A stretch of DNA of 64,000 nucleotides from Burkholderia pyrrocinia (GCF_018417535.1 NZ_CP070977.1:3720001-3784000), one strand, 5' to 3'; counted from the stretch's first letter, positions 55,567 through 64,000 are shown. The notes: generated by a model from the sequence alone, not told the origin. Made by a program: numbers and translations.

Positions 55567-55820
55567 TGATGTCGAATCGCGTGGAGTGGGGGCCGCTGGC
55601 GTGACGCTGGCTGCAGCGGACTTCGGTTACGCCGGTCATTCCGGTTACGCCGACCCGTGCGGCCAATCGGCATCCCGCGCCGCCACTGCCTGCGACCAGC
55701 GTTCCCGATCCGTGAGCGATCGCCTGAGCCGCGCGTCGTCCGACGCCCGCCAAGCAAAACGCCACGGCATGCCGTGGCGTTTTCCGTTACCGCGTTGCGC
55801 CGTCGTCCGGCGCGGGGCGA
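55567..55820. other. Gene-free convergent region between oprB and the nucleobase permease, with a second hairpin
   Basis: AAAACGCCACGGCATGCCGTGGCGTTTT at 55756-55783 is a perfect 28-base palindrome with A-run and T-run, so it works as a bidirectional terminator, here most likely for the minus-strand permease gene. Its stem sequence CGCCACGG repeats part of the oprB terminator stem. A GGTTACGCCG/GGTTACGCCG pair occurs near 55626-55650. No coding frame is convincing. Confidence 0.7.
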
Positions 55821-57197
55821 TCAGTGGTGCACGTCGGCGGGACGCCCGTCGAAGTCGTGTCCGGCGCGGCGGATGTCGCAGCGCGCATCCTTTTCGCCTT
55901 TCACGCCGTTGAACACGATGTTCAGGATCACCGACGTTACCGAGGCCAGCAGGATGCCGCTGTGCAGGATCGGTGCGAGCGCGGGCGGCAGCTTCGAGAA
56001 GAAGTGCGGCGACACGACCGGCACGAGGCCCATGCCGACGCTCACGGCGACGATGAACAGGTTGTGGCTGTTGTTCACGAAGTCGACCTTCGACAGCACC
56101 TTGATGCCGTTCGCGGCCACCATCCCGAACATCACGATGCCTGCGCCGCCGAGCACGAACGGCGGCACCGACGCGACGACCTGCGCCATCTTCGGGAACA
56201 GGCCGAGCATCACGAGGATCACGCCGCCCGTCGCGCACACGAACCGGCTCTTCACGCCCGTCACGCCGATCAGTCCGACGTTCTGCGAGAACGACGTATG
56301 CGGGAACGAGTTGAAGATGCCGCCGATCAGCGTGCCGAGGCCGTCGACGCGCAGGCCGCGCACGAGGCGCTCCTGGTTGACCGGACGATCGACCATGTCG
56401 CCGACCGCGAGGAACATGCCGGTCGATTCGATGAACGTGACGAACATCACCGTGACCATCGTTGCGATCGACAGCGGGTCGAAGTGCGGCCAGCCGAAGT
56501 GGAACGGCATCACGAAGCCGACCCACGGCGCGAGCGACACGCCTTCCGTGTTCACGCGGCCGATCGCGAACGCGATCGCGAAGCCGGCGACGATGCCGAG
56601 CAGCACCGAGATGTTCGCGATGAAGCCGCGGCCGAACTTGTTGATCAGCAGGATCAGCGTGAGCACGAGCAGCGACAGGCCGAGATAGACGGGGCTGCCG
56701 TATTCGGGGTTGCCGACGCCGCCGGCGGCCCAGTTGATGCCGACCTCCATCAGCGACAGCCCGATCACTGCAATCACGGTGCCGACCACCACCGGCGGGA
56801 AGAACCGCAACAGCTTGCCGATCATCGGCGCCAGCACGATGCCGATGATGCCGGCCGCGATGGTCGAGCCGAAGATGTCGAGAATGCCGAGGCCGGGGTT
56901 CGTGCCGATCGCGATCATCGGGCCGACTGCCGCGAACGTGCAGCCCATGATGACGGGCAGGCGGATCCCGAAGATCCACAGGCCCAGCGTCTGGATCAGC
57001 GTCGCGATGCCGCACGAAAACAGATCGGCGCTGATCAGGAACGCGATCTGGTCTTTAGGCAGCTTGAGCGCGCCGCCAACGATAAGCGGCACGGCGACAG
57101 CGCCGGCGTACATGACGAGGACGTGTTGCAGGCCAAGCGTTACCAGCTTGCCGGTCGGCAGCACCTCATCGCACGGATGGACCGTGTTCGATTGCAT
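55821..57197 (-). CDS. NCS2-family nucleobase permease (xanthine/uracil)
   Basis: A nucleobase:cation symporter-2 of 458 residues with about 14 membrane segments. Family motifs are GLQHVLVMYAGAVAVPLIVGGAL at the start, RLPVIMGCTFAAVGPMIAIG, the substrate-site region FVTFIESTGMFLAVGDM (the conserved Glu), and the signature NSFPHTSFSQNVGLIGVTGVKSRFV. NSFPHTSFSQNVG is closer to xanthine and urate permeases (XanQ, PbuX, UacT) than to uracil permeases. I chose the ATG at 57197 (MQSNTVHPCDE). A leader of more than 150 bases with a possible fold lies upstream. Confidence 0.93.
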   Translation of the reverse strand: MQSNTVHPCDEVLPTGKLVTLGLQHVLVMYAGAVAVPLIVGGALKLPKDQIAFLISADLFSCGIATLIQTLGLWIFGIRLPVIMGCTFAAVGPMIAIGTNPGLGILDIFGSTIAAGIIGIVLAPMIGKLLRFFPPVVVGTVIAVIGLSLMEVGINWAAGGVGNPEYGSPVYLGLSLLVLTLILLINKFGRGFIANISVLLGIVAGFAIAFAIGRVNTEGVSLAPWVGFVMPFHFGWPHFDPLSIATMVTVMFVTFIESTGMFLAVGDMVDRPVNQERLVRGLRVDGLGTLIGGIFNSFPHTSFSQNVGLIGVTGVKSRFVCATGGVILVMLGLFPKMAQVVASVPPFVLGGAGIVMFGMVAANGIKVLSKVDFVNNSHNLFIVAVSVGMGLVPVVSPHFFSKLPPALAPILHSGILLASVTSVILNIVFNGVKGEKDARCDIRRAGHDFDGRPADVHH

Positions 57198-57646
57198 CTG
57201 TCTCACTCCATGATCTTGTTTTCGGGGTGATACGAAGTTATTCGGAATGAATCCACGCAACAAGAGCGCTGGGTACTATTCCGTTCTTTGCTGGTTCGAT
57301 ATGCCAATCCGGCATGGAGCAGGGTGTCGATCATCGGGAAACTGCCGCAGGAGTGAGGTTCCCCGGTTTTATAGCCCTTCAAAATAGCGCCGGCCCCCGT
57401 GTCAAATATCGGCCGGTTTATGGTGTGTATCGCGGTGCCCGCATAGTGGCAAAAAAGGGTGTGGAAAAATCGTGCCGGGTTAACCCGCGAACGGCCGCTT
57501 TTGCGCGCAAGGTGCAGCCCGGTGGAACCCGGCCGCCGACCGACGCTTCCCTGCATCGCATGGCGCTGCACCGACCGCAAAAGCCGGGGCGCACATCGCG
57601 ATCCCGTTATCATCGGCATCCGTCCCTACGAATTCATCCTCCCGTC
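57198..57646. other. Divergent intergenic region between the permease and xylulokinase genes, structured leader
   Basis: About 450 bases without a credible gene. On the minus strand, CGGGGAA at 57365-57359 can pair with TTTCCCG at 57341-57335 around a loop that itself contains CTGC-GGCAG, so the permease mRNA leader may fold. TTGACA (57405-57400, minus strand) resembles a -35, but no -10 at the right distance is clear. The segment is visibly richer in A and T than its surroundings, as expected for a promoter region. Confidence 0.45.
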
Positions 57647-59113
57647 ATGCGCCTGCTCGGAATCGACCTCGGCACCGGCTCCGTCAAACTCGTCACGCTC
57701 GATGCCGACGGCGTCGAGCGCGCGGTCGCGAGCGAACCCTATGCGTTGTCGTCGCCGCAGCCCGGCTGGGCCGAGATCGCGCCCGACGCGTGGTGGCAGG
57801 CGCTTATGCGCGCGGCCGCGCGGCTGCCGGCCGGCGAGCGCGCGCAGGTCGCGGCGATCGGCTTCTCGGGCCAGATGCATGGCGTCGTGCTGATCGATGC
57901 GGCCGGGCAGCCGGTGCGGCCCGCGCTGCTGTGGCCCGATACGCGCGCGGTGCGCGAAGCGGACGCGGCCGGCTGGCCCGTCGCGGGAGCGCCCGCCGCC
58001 GGATTGCCCGTCGCACCGAATCCCGTCGCGCCGGGCATGGCGGGCCCGCTGTTGCGCTGGCTGGCCGCGCACGAACCCGATGCGCTGCGCGCCGCGCGCT
58101 GGGCCGTGCAGCCGAAGGACTGGTTGCGCATCGCGCTCGGCGGCGACGTCGCGGCCGATCCGAGCGATGCGTGCGCGACTGCGCTCGCGACGCCCGACGG
58201 CGCATGGGATACGGCATTGATCGACGCACTTGGCCTGCCGGCCGACCGGTTCGCGCCGGTCCATGCGTCGACCGCGCGCTGCGGCGTGCTCGGCGCGCAC
58301 GCGGCCGCGGCGCTCGGGCTGCCGGCCGGCGTGCCGCTGGCGACGGGCGCGGCCGACACCGCATGCGCGGCGCTCGGCAGCGGGCTCGCCGCGGCCGGCG
58401 ACGCGCTGCTGACGACGGGCAGCGGCGGCCAGATCGTCGTGCTCGCGGATGCGCTGCCGCCCGCGCGGCGCGGGCTGCATCGCTATCGCGCGGCGGCCGT
58501 CGGCGGCTATTACACGATGGCCGCGATGCAGAACGTCGGGCTCGCGCTCGAAGCCGTGCGCGGCTGGCTCGGCTATGCGCGATGGGCGGATGCGTATGAC
58601 GATGCGTTCGCGCAGCCGGCAGCCGAGCGGTTGTGTTTCCTGCCCTACCTGACCGGCGAGCGTTCGCCGTGGATGAACCCCGATGCGCGCGGCGGCTGGC
58701 TCGGCCTCGGGCTCGGCGACACGCGCGGCGCGATGATGCGCGCCGCGTTCGAAGGCGTCGCGTTCGCGTTGCGCGCGGGGCTCGATGCGATCCGCGATAC
58801 GGATCGTCGCGACCCGGTGACGATGCTGCGTCTCGCGGGCGGCGGCTCGGTCGATCCGCGCTGGCGCCAGTTGCTCGCCGATGCGCTCGGCGCGTCGCTG
58901 CATGCGATCGACTGCCCGAACGCCGCGACGCGCGGCGCGGCGCTGCTCGCGGGCGTCGCGATCGGGCACTGGCGCGAAGACGCGTTGCACGCGCTTGCAC
59001 CGGCCGCGTCGCCGGTCGCCGCGCCGCGCGACGACCGCCTGCTGGCCGCGCGCCACGCACGCTTCGTCGATCTGTATGCGCGCACGGATGCATGGTTCAC
59101 GACGGGCGTTTAA
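57647..59113 (+). CDS. xylB: Xylulokinase (FGGY family)
   Basis: Phosphorylates D-xylulose to xylulose 5-phosphate. The 488-residue FGGY kinase shows the N-terminal phosphate-binding motif LLGIDLGTGSVKLVTLD, FSGQMHGVVLID with the XylB-type QMHG, LLWPDTRA, GAADTACAALGSGL, LPYLTGERSPWMNPDARGGWLGL and LAGGGSVDPRWRQLLADAL near the end. QMHG and the WMNPDARG segment favour xylulokinase over glycerol kinase. It is not next to xylose isomerase or transport genes, so its pathway context is not given by the neighbourhood. Confidence 0.9.
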   Translation: MRLLGIDLGTGSVKLVTLDADGVERAVASEPYALSSPQPGWAEIAPDAWWQALMRAAARLPAGERAQVAAIGFSGQMHGVVLIDAAGQPVRPALLWPDTRAVREADAAGWPVAGAPAAGLPVAPNPVAPGMAGPLLRWLAAHEPDALRAARWAVQPKDWLRIALGGDVAADPSDACATALATPDGAWDTALIDALGLPADRFAPVHASTARCGVLGAHAAAALGLPAGVPLATGAADTACAALGSGLAAAGDALLTTGSGGQIVVLADALPPARRGLHRYRAAAVGGYYTMAAMQNVGLALEAVRGWLGYARWADAYDDAFAQPAAERLCFLPYLTGERSPWMNPDARGGWLGLGLGDTRGAMMRAAFEGVAFALRAGLDAIRDTDRRDPVTMLRLAGGGSVDPRWRQLLADALGASLHAIDCPNAATRGAALLAGVAIGHWREDALHALAPAASPVAAPRDDRLLAARHARFVDLYARTDAWFTTGV

Positions 59114-59132
59114 ACTCGGACACTTGTTCTTT

Positions 59133-59150
59133 TGCGTCAGCGATGACGCA
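59133..59150. promoter_or_regulatory. Perfect 7+7 inverted repeat between xylB and frmA
   Basis: TGCGTCA, GCGA, TGACGCA: a perfect inverted repeat 19 bases after the xylB stop and about 207 bases before frmA. There is no T-run, which argues against a simple terminator; it could be an operator or a processing hairpin. Function is unassigned. Confidence 0.4.
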
Positions 59151-59356
59151 TCGTGGCAAGCCGGCGACCGATTCCCGCACGCGATGCGCGGCGGGACCGG
59201 CCATCATGGCGAGCACGAGATGCTGTTGCCGTGTCGCGTGCGAGGTCGCGCGGCATGGTTTCGACAGATTTGAATGGGGCCCGGTGCGAAGCATGGGACC
59301 GGAAAGCGCTGCAGCGCCACCCCGGGGCAACCTAATAGACAGACAGGAGTGACAGG

Positions 59357-60463
59357 ATGAAAACGAAAGCCGCGATTGCATGGAAGGCGGGCGCACCGCT
59401 GACGATCGAGGAAGTCGATCTCGAAGGGCCGCGCGCAGGCGAAGTGCTGATCGAAGTGAAGGCGACGGGCATCTGCCACACCGACTACTACACGCTGTCG
59501 GGTGCCGATCCGGAAGGGATCTTCCCGGCGATCCTCGGCCATGAAGGCGCGGGCGTGGTGGTCGACGTCGGCCCCGGCGTCGGCACCGTGAGGAAGGGCG
59601 ATCACGTGATTCCGCTCTACACGCCCGAATGCCGCGAGTGCAAGTTCTGCCTGTCGCGCAAGACCAACCTGTGCCAGAAGATCCGCGCAACGCAGGGCAA
59701 GGGCCTGATGCCCGACGCGACGTCGCGCTTCTCGCTCGACGGCAAGCCGCTGTTCCATTACATGGGTACGTCGACGTTCTCGAACTACATCGTCGTGCCG
59801 GAGATCGCGGTCGCGAAGGTGCGCGAGGACGCGCCGTTCGACAAGATCTGCTACATCGGCTGCGGCGTGACGACCGGCGTCGGCGCGGTCGTCTACTCGG
59901 CGAAGGTCGAGGCCGGTGCGAACGTCGTCGTATTCGGCCTCGGCGGGATCGGCCTGAACGTGATCCAGGGCGCGAAGATGGTCGGCGCGGACAAGATCAT
60001 CGGCGTCGACATCAACCCGAAGCGCGTCGAGCTCGCGAAGAAGTTCGGGATGACGCACTTCATCAACCCGAACGAAGTCGAGAACGTCGTCGACCACATC
60101 GTGCAGCTGACCGACGGCGGCGCCGATTACTCGTTCGAATGCGTCGGCAACGTGAAGCTGATGCGCCAGGCGCTCGAGTGCACGCACAAGGGCTGGGGCC
60201 AGTCGTTCATCATCGGCGTTGCCGCGGCCGGCGAGGAAATCAGCACGCGCCCGTTCCAGTTGGTCACGGGGCGCGAGTGGAAGGGTTCGGCGTTCGGCGG
60301 CGCGCGCGGCCGCACCGACGTGCCGAAGATCGTCGACTGGTACATGGAAGGCAAGATCAACATCGACGACCTGATCACGCACACGCTGCCGCTCGAGCGG
60401 ATCAACGAAGGCTTCGACCTGATGAAGCAGGGCGAATCGATCCGCTCGGTCGTGCTGTACTGA
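59357..60463 (+). CDS. frmA: S-(hydroxymethyl)glutathione dehydrogenase (class III alcohol dehydrogenase)
   Basis: Zinc enzyme of glutathione-dependent formaldehyde detoxification; oxidises S-hydroxymethylglutathione with NAD+. It has 368 residues, standard for the class. Catalytic-zinc ligands are in [12 protein letters not shown] and GHEGAGVV, structural-zinc cysteines in [15 protein letters not shown], and the NAD fold in [17 protein letters not shown]. The fghA gene follows after 16 bases. AGGAGTGACAGG precedes the ATG. No frmR-type repressor gene is in the window. Confidence 0.97.
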   Translation: MKTKAAIAWKAGAPLTIEEVDLEGPRAGEVLIEVKATGICHTDYYTLSGADPEGIFPAILGHEGAGVVVDVGPGVGTVRKGDHVIPLYTPECRECKFCLSRKTNLCQKIRATQGKGLMPDATSRFSLDGKPLFHYMGTSTFSNYIVVPEIAVAKVREDAPFDKICYIGCGVTTGVGAVVYSAKVEAGANVVVFGLGGIGLNVIQGAKMVGADKIIGVDINPKRVELAKKFGMTHFINPNEVENVVDHIVQLTDGGADYSFECVGNVKLMRQALECTHKGWGQSFIIGVAAAGEEISTRPFQLVTGREWKGSAFGGARGRTDVPKIVDWYMEGKINIDDLITHTLPLERINEGFDLMKQGESIRSVVLY

Positions 60464-60479
60464 CCGGGAGCGTACCGTC

Positions 60480-61328
60480 ATGCTCGAACTCGTTTCTTCG
60501 CATGCATGCCACGGCGGCGAGCAGCGCTTCTACCGTCACGATTCGGCGGCGATCGGCCTGCCGATGAAGTTCTCGGTGTACCTGCCGCCGCAGGCTGCGC
60601 ACGGCCGCGTGCCGGCGCTGTTCTACCTCGCGGGGCTGACCTGCACCGACGAGACGTTCGCGATCAAGGCCGGCGCGCAGCAATACGCGGCGCAGCACGG
60701 CATCGCGCTCGTGATGCCCGATACGAGCCCGCGCGGCGCGGGCGTGCCGGGCGAGACCGATGGGTGGGACTTCGGCGTCGGCGCGGGCTTCTACGTCGAT
60801 GCGACCGAAGCGCCGTGGGCCACGCACTACCGGATGGAGTCGTACGTGACGGGCGAGCTGCGCGAACGCGTCGCGGCCGAGCTGCCGATCGACGGCGCGC
60901 GGCTCGGGATCTTCGGGCACTCGATGGGCGGGCACGGCGCGCTGACGCTCGCGCTGCGCCATCCCGGCCTGTACCGGTCGGTGTCGGCGTTCGCGCCGAT
61001 CGCCGCACCGACGCGCTGCCCGTGGGGCGAGAGGGCGTTCTCGGGTTACCTCGGCGACGATCGCGACGCGTGGAAGGCGCACGACGCGAGCGAACTCGTC
61101 GCGCGCGCCGATGCGCCGAAGTTCGCGGACGGCATCCTGGTCGACCAGGGCCTCGCCGATCAATTCCTCGCGAACCAGTTGAACCCCGACGTGTTCGAAG
61201 CCGCGTGCGCGAAGGCCGGCCAGCCGCTGACGCTGCGCCGCCATCCGGGCTACGACCACGGGTACTACTTCATCTCGACGTTCATCGCCGATCACATCGC
61301 CCATCACGCGCACGTGCTCGCACGATGA
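60480..61328 (+). CDS. fghA: S-formylglutathione hydrolase
   Basis: Second enzyme of the formaldehyde pathway; hydrolyses S-formylglutathione to formate and glutathione. It is an esterase D-type alpha/beta hydrolase of 282 residues. Motifs are FYLAGLTCTDETFAIKAGAQQYAAQHG, PWATHYRMESYV, the nucleophile elbow GHSMGGHGALTLALRHPG, the acid near ILVDQGLADQFL, and the catalytic His in HPGYDHGYYFISTFI. It is co-transcribed with frmA and followed by a terminator. Confidence 0.96.
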   Translation: MLELVSSHACHGGEQRFYRHDSAAIGLPMKFSVYLPPQAAHGRVPALFYLAGLTCTDETFAIKAGAQQYAAQHGIALVMPDTSPRGAGVPGETDGWDFGVGAGFYVDATEAPWATHYRMESYVTGELRERVAAELPIDGARLGIFGHSMGGHGALTLALRHPGLYRSVSAFAPIAAPTRCPWGERAFSGYLGDDRDAWKAHDASELVARADAPKFADGILVDQGLADQFLANQLNPDVFEAACAKAGQPLTLRRHPGYDHGYYFISTFIADHIAHHAHVLAR

Positions 61329-61382
61329 GCGGGAAGGAAGGCCGATAACGCACGCATCGCTGCACGCGATGGCGGACGCATG

Positions 61383-61420
61383 AAAAAACGCCGGCGCTGC
61401 CCTCGGGCACGCCGGCGTTT
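61383..61420 (+). terminator. Intrinsic terminator of frmA-fghA
   Basis: AAAAAACGCCGGCG, a bulged loop, CGCCGGCGTTTT. An eight-pair GC stem with A- and T-runs on each side, so it can also serve the convergent znu operon. Confidence 0.9.
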
Positions 61421-61427
61421 TCATTTT

Positions 61428-61472
61428 CGTCGGGCGGCGATCCGTCGGGCGGCGATCCGTCGATCGGCGATC
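61428..61472. repeat. Three 15-base tandem repeats at the end of znuB
   Basis: CGTCGGGCGGCGATC at 61428-61442 and 61443-61457, then CGTCGATCGGCGATC at 61458-61472. The third copy runs into the znuB stop codon. It may be a chance product of local duplication. Confidence 0.8.
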
Positions 61473-62253
61473 AGTGGCGCTGCAACAGGCTCGCGCCGTA
61501 CACGAGCGCCGACAGCGCGGTGATCCAGAAGCTCGTCGGCCAGTCGGTGTGATACGCGAGCACGATACCGGCCCACGCCTCGAACAGCGCGAACAGCGCG
61601 GCGAGCAGCACGCCCGTCGACAGCCGCGTCGACACGTTCTGCGCGGCCGCGGCCGGCCCGACCAGCAACGTGAACACGAGCAGCACGCCGACGATCTGCG
61701 TCGCGGCGGCCACCGCGAGCGCGCACACCGCGAGGAACAGCATCGACACCGTGCGCAGCGACACGCCCTTGGCTTCGGCCAGTTCGGGCTGCAGCGACGC
61801 GAACAGCAGCGGCCGCGCGATCAGCGCGAGCGCGACGAGGCTCACCGCGCCGATGCCCGCCAGCACCGCGAGCGTGTCGTGGCTGACCGCGAGCACGTTG
61901 CCGAACAGCAGCGCGGTGACCTGCGTCGCGAACGACGTATAGAAATGCAGGAACAGCAGGCCGAAGCCGAGCGCGCCCGACAGGATCACGCCGATCGCGA
62001 CGTCGCGGCCCGCGAGCCGTTCGCCGAGCGCGCCCATCCCGATCCCGGCCGCGAGCGTGAAGCCGACCATCCCCCAGATCGGCGAGATGCCGAGCAGTAC
62101 CGCGCCCGTCGCGCCGGTGAAGCCGACGTGCGACAGCGCATGGCCGGCGAAGGTCTGCCCGCGCAGCACCAGGAAGTAGCCGACGATGCCCGCGAGCACC
62201 GCGACGATGCCCGACGCCGCGAAGGCGTTGATCATGAAGTCGTATTCAAACAT
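61471..62253 (-). CDS. znuB: Zinc/manganese ABC transporter permease (ZnuB-like)
   Basis: Membrane permease of a cluster-9 metal importer, 260 residues with about eight hydrophobic helices. Family features include FMINAFAASGIVAVLAGIVGYFLVLRGQTFAGHALSHVGFTGATGA near the start and the coupling region with ERLAGRDVAIGVILSGALGFGLL. It follows the ATPase gene with an eight-base overlap, so the order is znuA-znuC-znuB. Zinc is the likely substrate given the His-rich ATPase tail, but manganese cannot be excluded. Confidence 0.93.
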   Translation of the reverse strand: MFEYDFMINAFAASGIVAVLAGIVGYFLVLRGQTFAGHALSHVGFTGATGAVLLGISPIWGMVGFTLAAGIGMGALGERLAGRDVAIGVILSGALGFGLLFLHFYTSFATQVTALLFGNVLAVSHDTLAVLAGIGAVSLVALALIARPLLFASLQPELAEAKGVSLRTVSMLFLAVCALAVAAATQIVGVLLVFTLLVGPAAAAQNVSTRLSTGVLLAALFALFEAWAGIVLAYHTDWPTSFWITALSALVYGASLLQRH

Positions 62254-63136
62254 CGTGCGAATGCCCGGGATGAGCGTGTCCGTGGTGGTGATGGCCGTGT
62301 CCGCCGCCGCCGCCGTGCGAGTGGCCGTCGTCGTCCTCGTGTTCGTGGTCGTGCTTCTCGATCTCGACGTCGCCCGACATCACGAAGATCTTGCCGTTCA
62401 CGCGCATCACGTCGATCGGCGACCCGTAGAGCCGCGACAGCACGGGCTTCGTGATCACCTCGTCGACGGTGCCGAGCGCCGCGACGCCGTTGCCGAGATA
62501 CAGCACGCGGTCGAGCGCGTTCAGCAGCGGATTCAGTTCGTGCGCGGAGAACAGCACGGTGATGCCGAGCTCGCGCTGCACGTTGCGCACGAGTTCGACC
62601 ACGCCGCGCTGGTGGTTCGGATCGAGGCTGATCAGCGGCTCGTCGAGCAGCAGCAGCTTCGGGTTGCCGAGCAGGCATTGCGCGAGCAGCAGGCGTTGCC
62701 GCTCGCCGCCCGACAGTTCCGACAGCGGCCGGCGCGCGAGCGCCGGGCCGCCGACGAGGTCGAGCACGCGGTCGACCTCGCGGCGCGTCGCCGCGTTCGT
62801 GTGCGGCAACCCCCAGCGGTGGCCGTCGGCGGCCATCGCGACGAAGTCGTAGCCGCGCATCCGGCGGTTCGCGAGGCCGCTCCTGATCTGCGGCATGTAG
62901 CCGATCGACGCGTTGCCGCGCACGACCGGCACGCCGCCGACGGACAGCGTGCCGGCCGAGACGGGGACGAGGCCGAGCACCGCGCGCATCAGCGTCGTCT
63001 TGCCCGCGCCGTTCGGCCCGAGCACGCCGACGAATTCGCCGGGTTCGATCGAGAAGCTGACGTCGCGCAGGATCGTGCGTCCGCCCAGTTCGAGCGTGAC
63101 GCGATCGACTGCGAGTGCGTGGGGAGTGGCGGTCAT
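62246..63136 (-). CDS. znuC: Zinc ABC transporter ATP-binding protein with His-rich tail (ZnuC-like)
   Basis: The ATPase of the metal importer, 296 residues. Walker A is in GVLGPNGAGKTTLMRAV, the Q-loop in SIGYMPQIRSGL, the ABC signature is LSGGERQRLLLAQ and Walker B is LLLLDEPLISLDP, with the switch His in LFSAHELNPLL. The final 35 residues are a Gly/His/Asp tail holding 14 His, a likely metal-binding segment that is unusual on the cytoplasmic ATPase. I chose MTATPHALAV at 63136, after a short gap from znuA. The overlap with znuB (eight bases) suggests coupling. Confidence 0.94.
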   Translation of the reverse strand: MTATPHALAVDRVTLELGGRTILRDVSFSIEPGEFVGVLGPNGAGKTTLMRAVLGLVPVSAGTLSVGGVPVVRGNASIGYMPQIRSGLANRRMRGYDFVAMAADGHRWGLPHTNAATRREVDRVLDLVGGPALARRPLSELSGGERQRLLLAQCLLGNPKLLLLDEPLISLDPNHQRGVVELVRNVQRELGITVLFSAHELNPLLNALDRVLYLGNGVAALGTVDEVITKPVLSRLYGSPIDVMRVNGKIFVMSGDVEIEKHDHEHEDDDGHSHGGGGGHGHHHHGHAHPGHSHDV

Positions 63137-63150
63137 TTCGTTGCGGTCGT

Positions 63151-64000
63151 TTATTTCCTGGCGGCCGAAAGCGCGGCGGAGAGTGCATCGAGCTGGCCGG
63201 CCATCCATTGCTGGAAGGTCTTGCCGGCCGGCTGCGTCTCGGTGACGCTGACGGTCGGCACGCCGCCGTCGCGCGCAATCTTCAGCATCCGCTTGGTCAT
63301 CGGTTCTTCAGCCTGGCTGTTATAGATCAGCACGCGCACCTGCTTCTTGCGCAGGTCGTTCTCGAACGCGGCGACGTCCTGCGCGCTCGCTTCGGTGTTG
63401 TTCATCGTCGCGAGCTGGAAGCGCTGGTTGCGCATGTCGAGGCCGATCGCGTCGGACATGTAGCCGAACACGGGCTCGGTGGCCGTCACCGGCACGCCCT
63501 TGTACTGTGCGCGCAGCGCGGCGACCTTGTCGTCGACGGGCTTCAGCGACGCGACGAACTTCTGCAGGTTCGCGTCGTAGTCGGCCTGGTTCGCCGGGTC
63601 GGCACGGCCGAGCTCGGCCGCGATCGCGCGCGCGGCGGCCGGCATCGTCGCCGGGTCGTACCACAGGTGCGGGTTGTCACCGGTCTTCTTGCCGACGAGA
63701 TCGGCGACGACGATCGTCGTGCGCTTCGCCTGCTTCGACGCGCCGAGCAGCTTGCCCATCCACGGATCGTAGTCGGCGCCGTTGTAGATCACGACCTGCG
63801 CGTGCTGGAGCGCGCGGGCGGTCTTCGGGCTCGCTTCGAACAGGTGCGGATCCTGGTCGGGATTGCTGAGGATGCTCGTGACCGCGACGTGGCGGCCGCC
63901 GATCTGCGACACGACATCGCCATAGAAGTTCTCGGCGGCGACGACGTTGACGGTCGCGGCCTGCGCGAACGCGGGTGCCGCGAGCGACAGCGCGGCGGCA
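63151..64000 (-). CDS. znuA: Zinc ABC transporter substrate-binding protein (ZnuA-like), 5' end missing
   Basis: The periplasmic metal-binding lipoprotein-like subunit (SBP cluster A-I), cut by the right edge of the window inside its signal peptide (LSLAAPAFAQA). The mature part begins ATVNVVAAENFYGDV. Metal-site candidates are His in SNPDQDPHLFEASP, His in GDNPHLWYDP, and the C-terminal Asp/Glu. ADYDPWM and VTATEPVFGYMSDAIGL are typical of the family. It is the first gene of the znuA-C-B operon; promoter and any Zur box lie beyond the window. Confidence 0.92.
   Translation of the reverse strand, partial: AAALSLAAPAFAQAATVNVVAAENFYGDVVSQIGGRHVAVTSILSNPDQDPHLFEASPKTARALQHAQVVIYNGADYDPWMGKLLGASKQAKRTTIVVADLVGKKTGDNPHLWYDPATMPAAARAIAAELGRADPANQADYDANLQKFVASLKPVDDKVAALRAQYKGVPVTATEPVFGYMSDAIGLDMRNQRFQLATMNNTEASAQDVAAFENDLRKKQVRVLIYNSQAEEPMTKRMLKIARDGGVPTVSVTETQPAGKTFQQWMAGQLDALSAALSAARK

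Noticed and set aside
57400..57405. A TTGACA -35 element for the nucleobase permease
   Set aside because: No acceptable -10 sequence is found 16-18 bases downstream on the minus strand.

Overview
The window is about 64 kb of very GC-rich DNA with G/C-dominated third codon positions. The gene content (recA-recX, sucCD, a pilin next to a PglL-type O-oligosaccharyltransferase, a BpeAB-OprB-type efflux operon with its TetR repressor, and an HtrA protease behind a two-component system) points to chromosome 1 of a Burkholderia, most likely of the B. cepacia complex. This assignment comes from recognising protein families by eye; no database search was run. Coding density is high. I saw no rRNA or tRNA genes, CRISPR arrays, insertion sequences or prophage.

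Layout. 0-5.7 kb: a truncated MHS-family transporter, a TctE/TctD-like two-component pair, then recA (with a LexA box in its promoter), recX and a DUF2889 gene. 5.7-12.1 kb: sucCD, a TerC-family membrane protein, a type IV pilin, pglL and a small lipoprotein. 12.3-19.7 kb: an accessory type VI secretion cassette on the minus strand, made of an orphan vgrG with a carrier-like C-terminal domain, an effector candidate of no recognised family, two paralogous membrane-anchored Asp-box proteins that look like immunity proteins, and an unknown secreted protein. 19.8-28.1 kb: moaC, a BepA-like M48 protease, a YheT-like hydrolase, waaF, a zinc-ribbon protein, ilvE and azlCD. 28.3-36.7 kb: pgk, pyk and fba, then purC-purE-purK and a Sua5-type tRNA modification gene.

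36.7-48.3 kb: a secreted GDSL esterase, a sterol-desaturase-family protein, dacB, a QseB/QseC-like two-component pair followed by degP/htrA, small conserved genes, a GlxA/FtrA-type AraC regulator and an isochorismatase-family hydrolase. 48.4-55.5 kb: bpeR and divergent bpeA-bpeB-oprB with an AcrR-type operator between them. 55.8-64 kb: a xanthine/uracil permease, xylulokinase, the glutathione-dependent formaldehyde pathway (frmA-fghA), and a zinc ABC importer (znuA-znuC-znuB) running off the right edge.

Most of the window is conserved housekeeping sequence. The parts most likely to reward follow-up are the orphan VgrG cassette with its unclassified effector and duplicated immunity-like genes, and three regulatory sites that can be read directly: the LexA box at recA, the AcrR-like operator at bpeA, and a triple TTAAG direct repeat in front of degP that is spaced like a PmrA/QseB-type response-regulator site.
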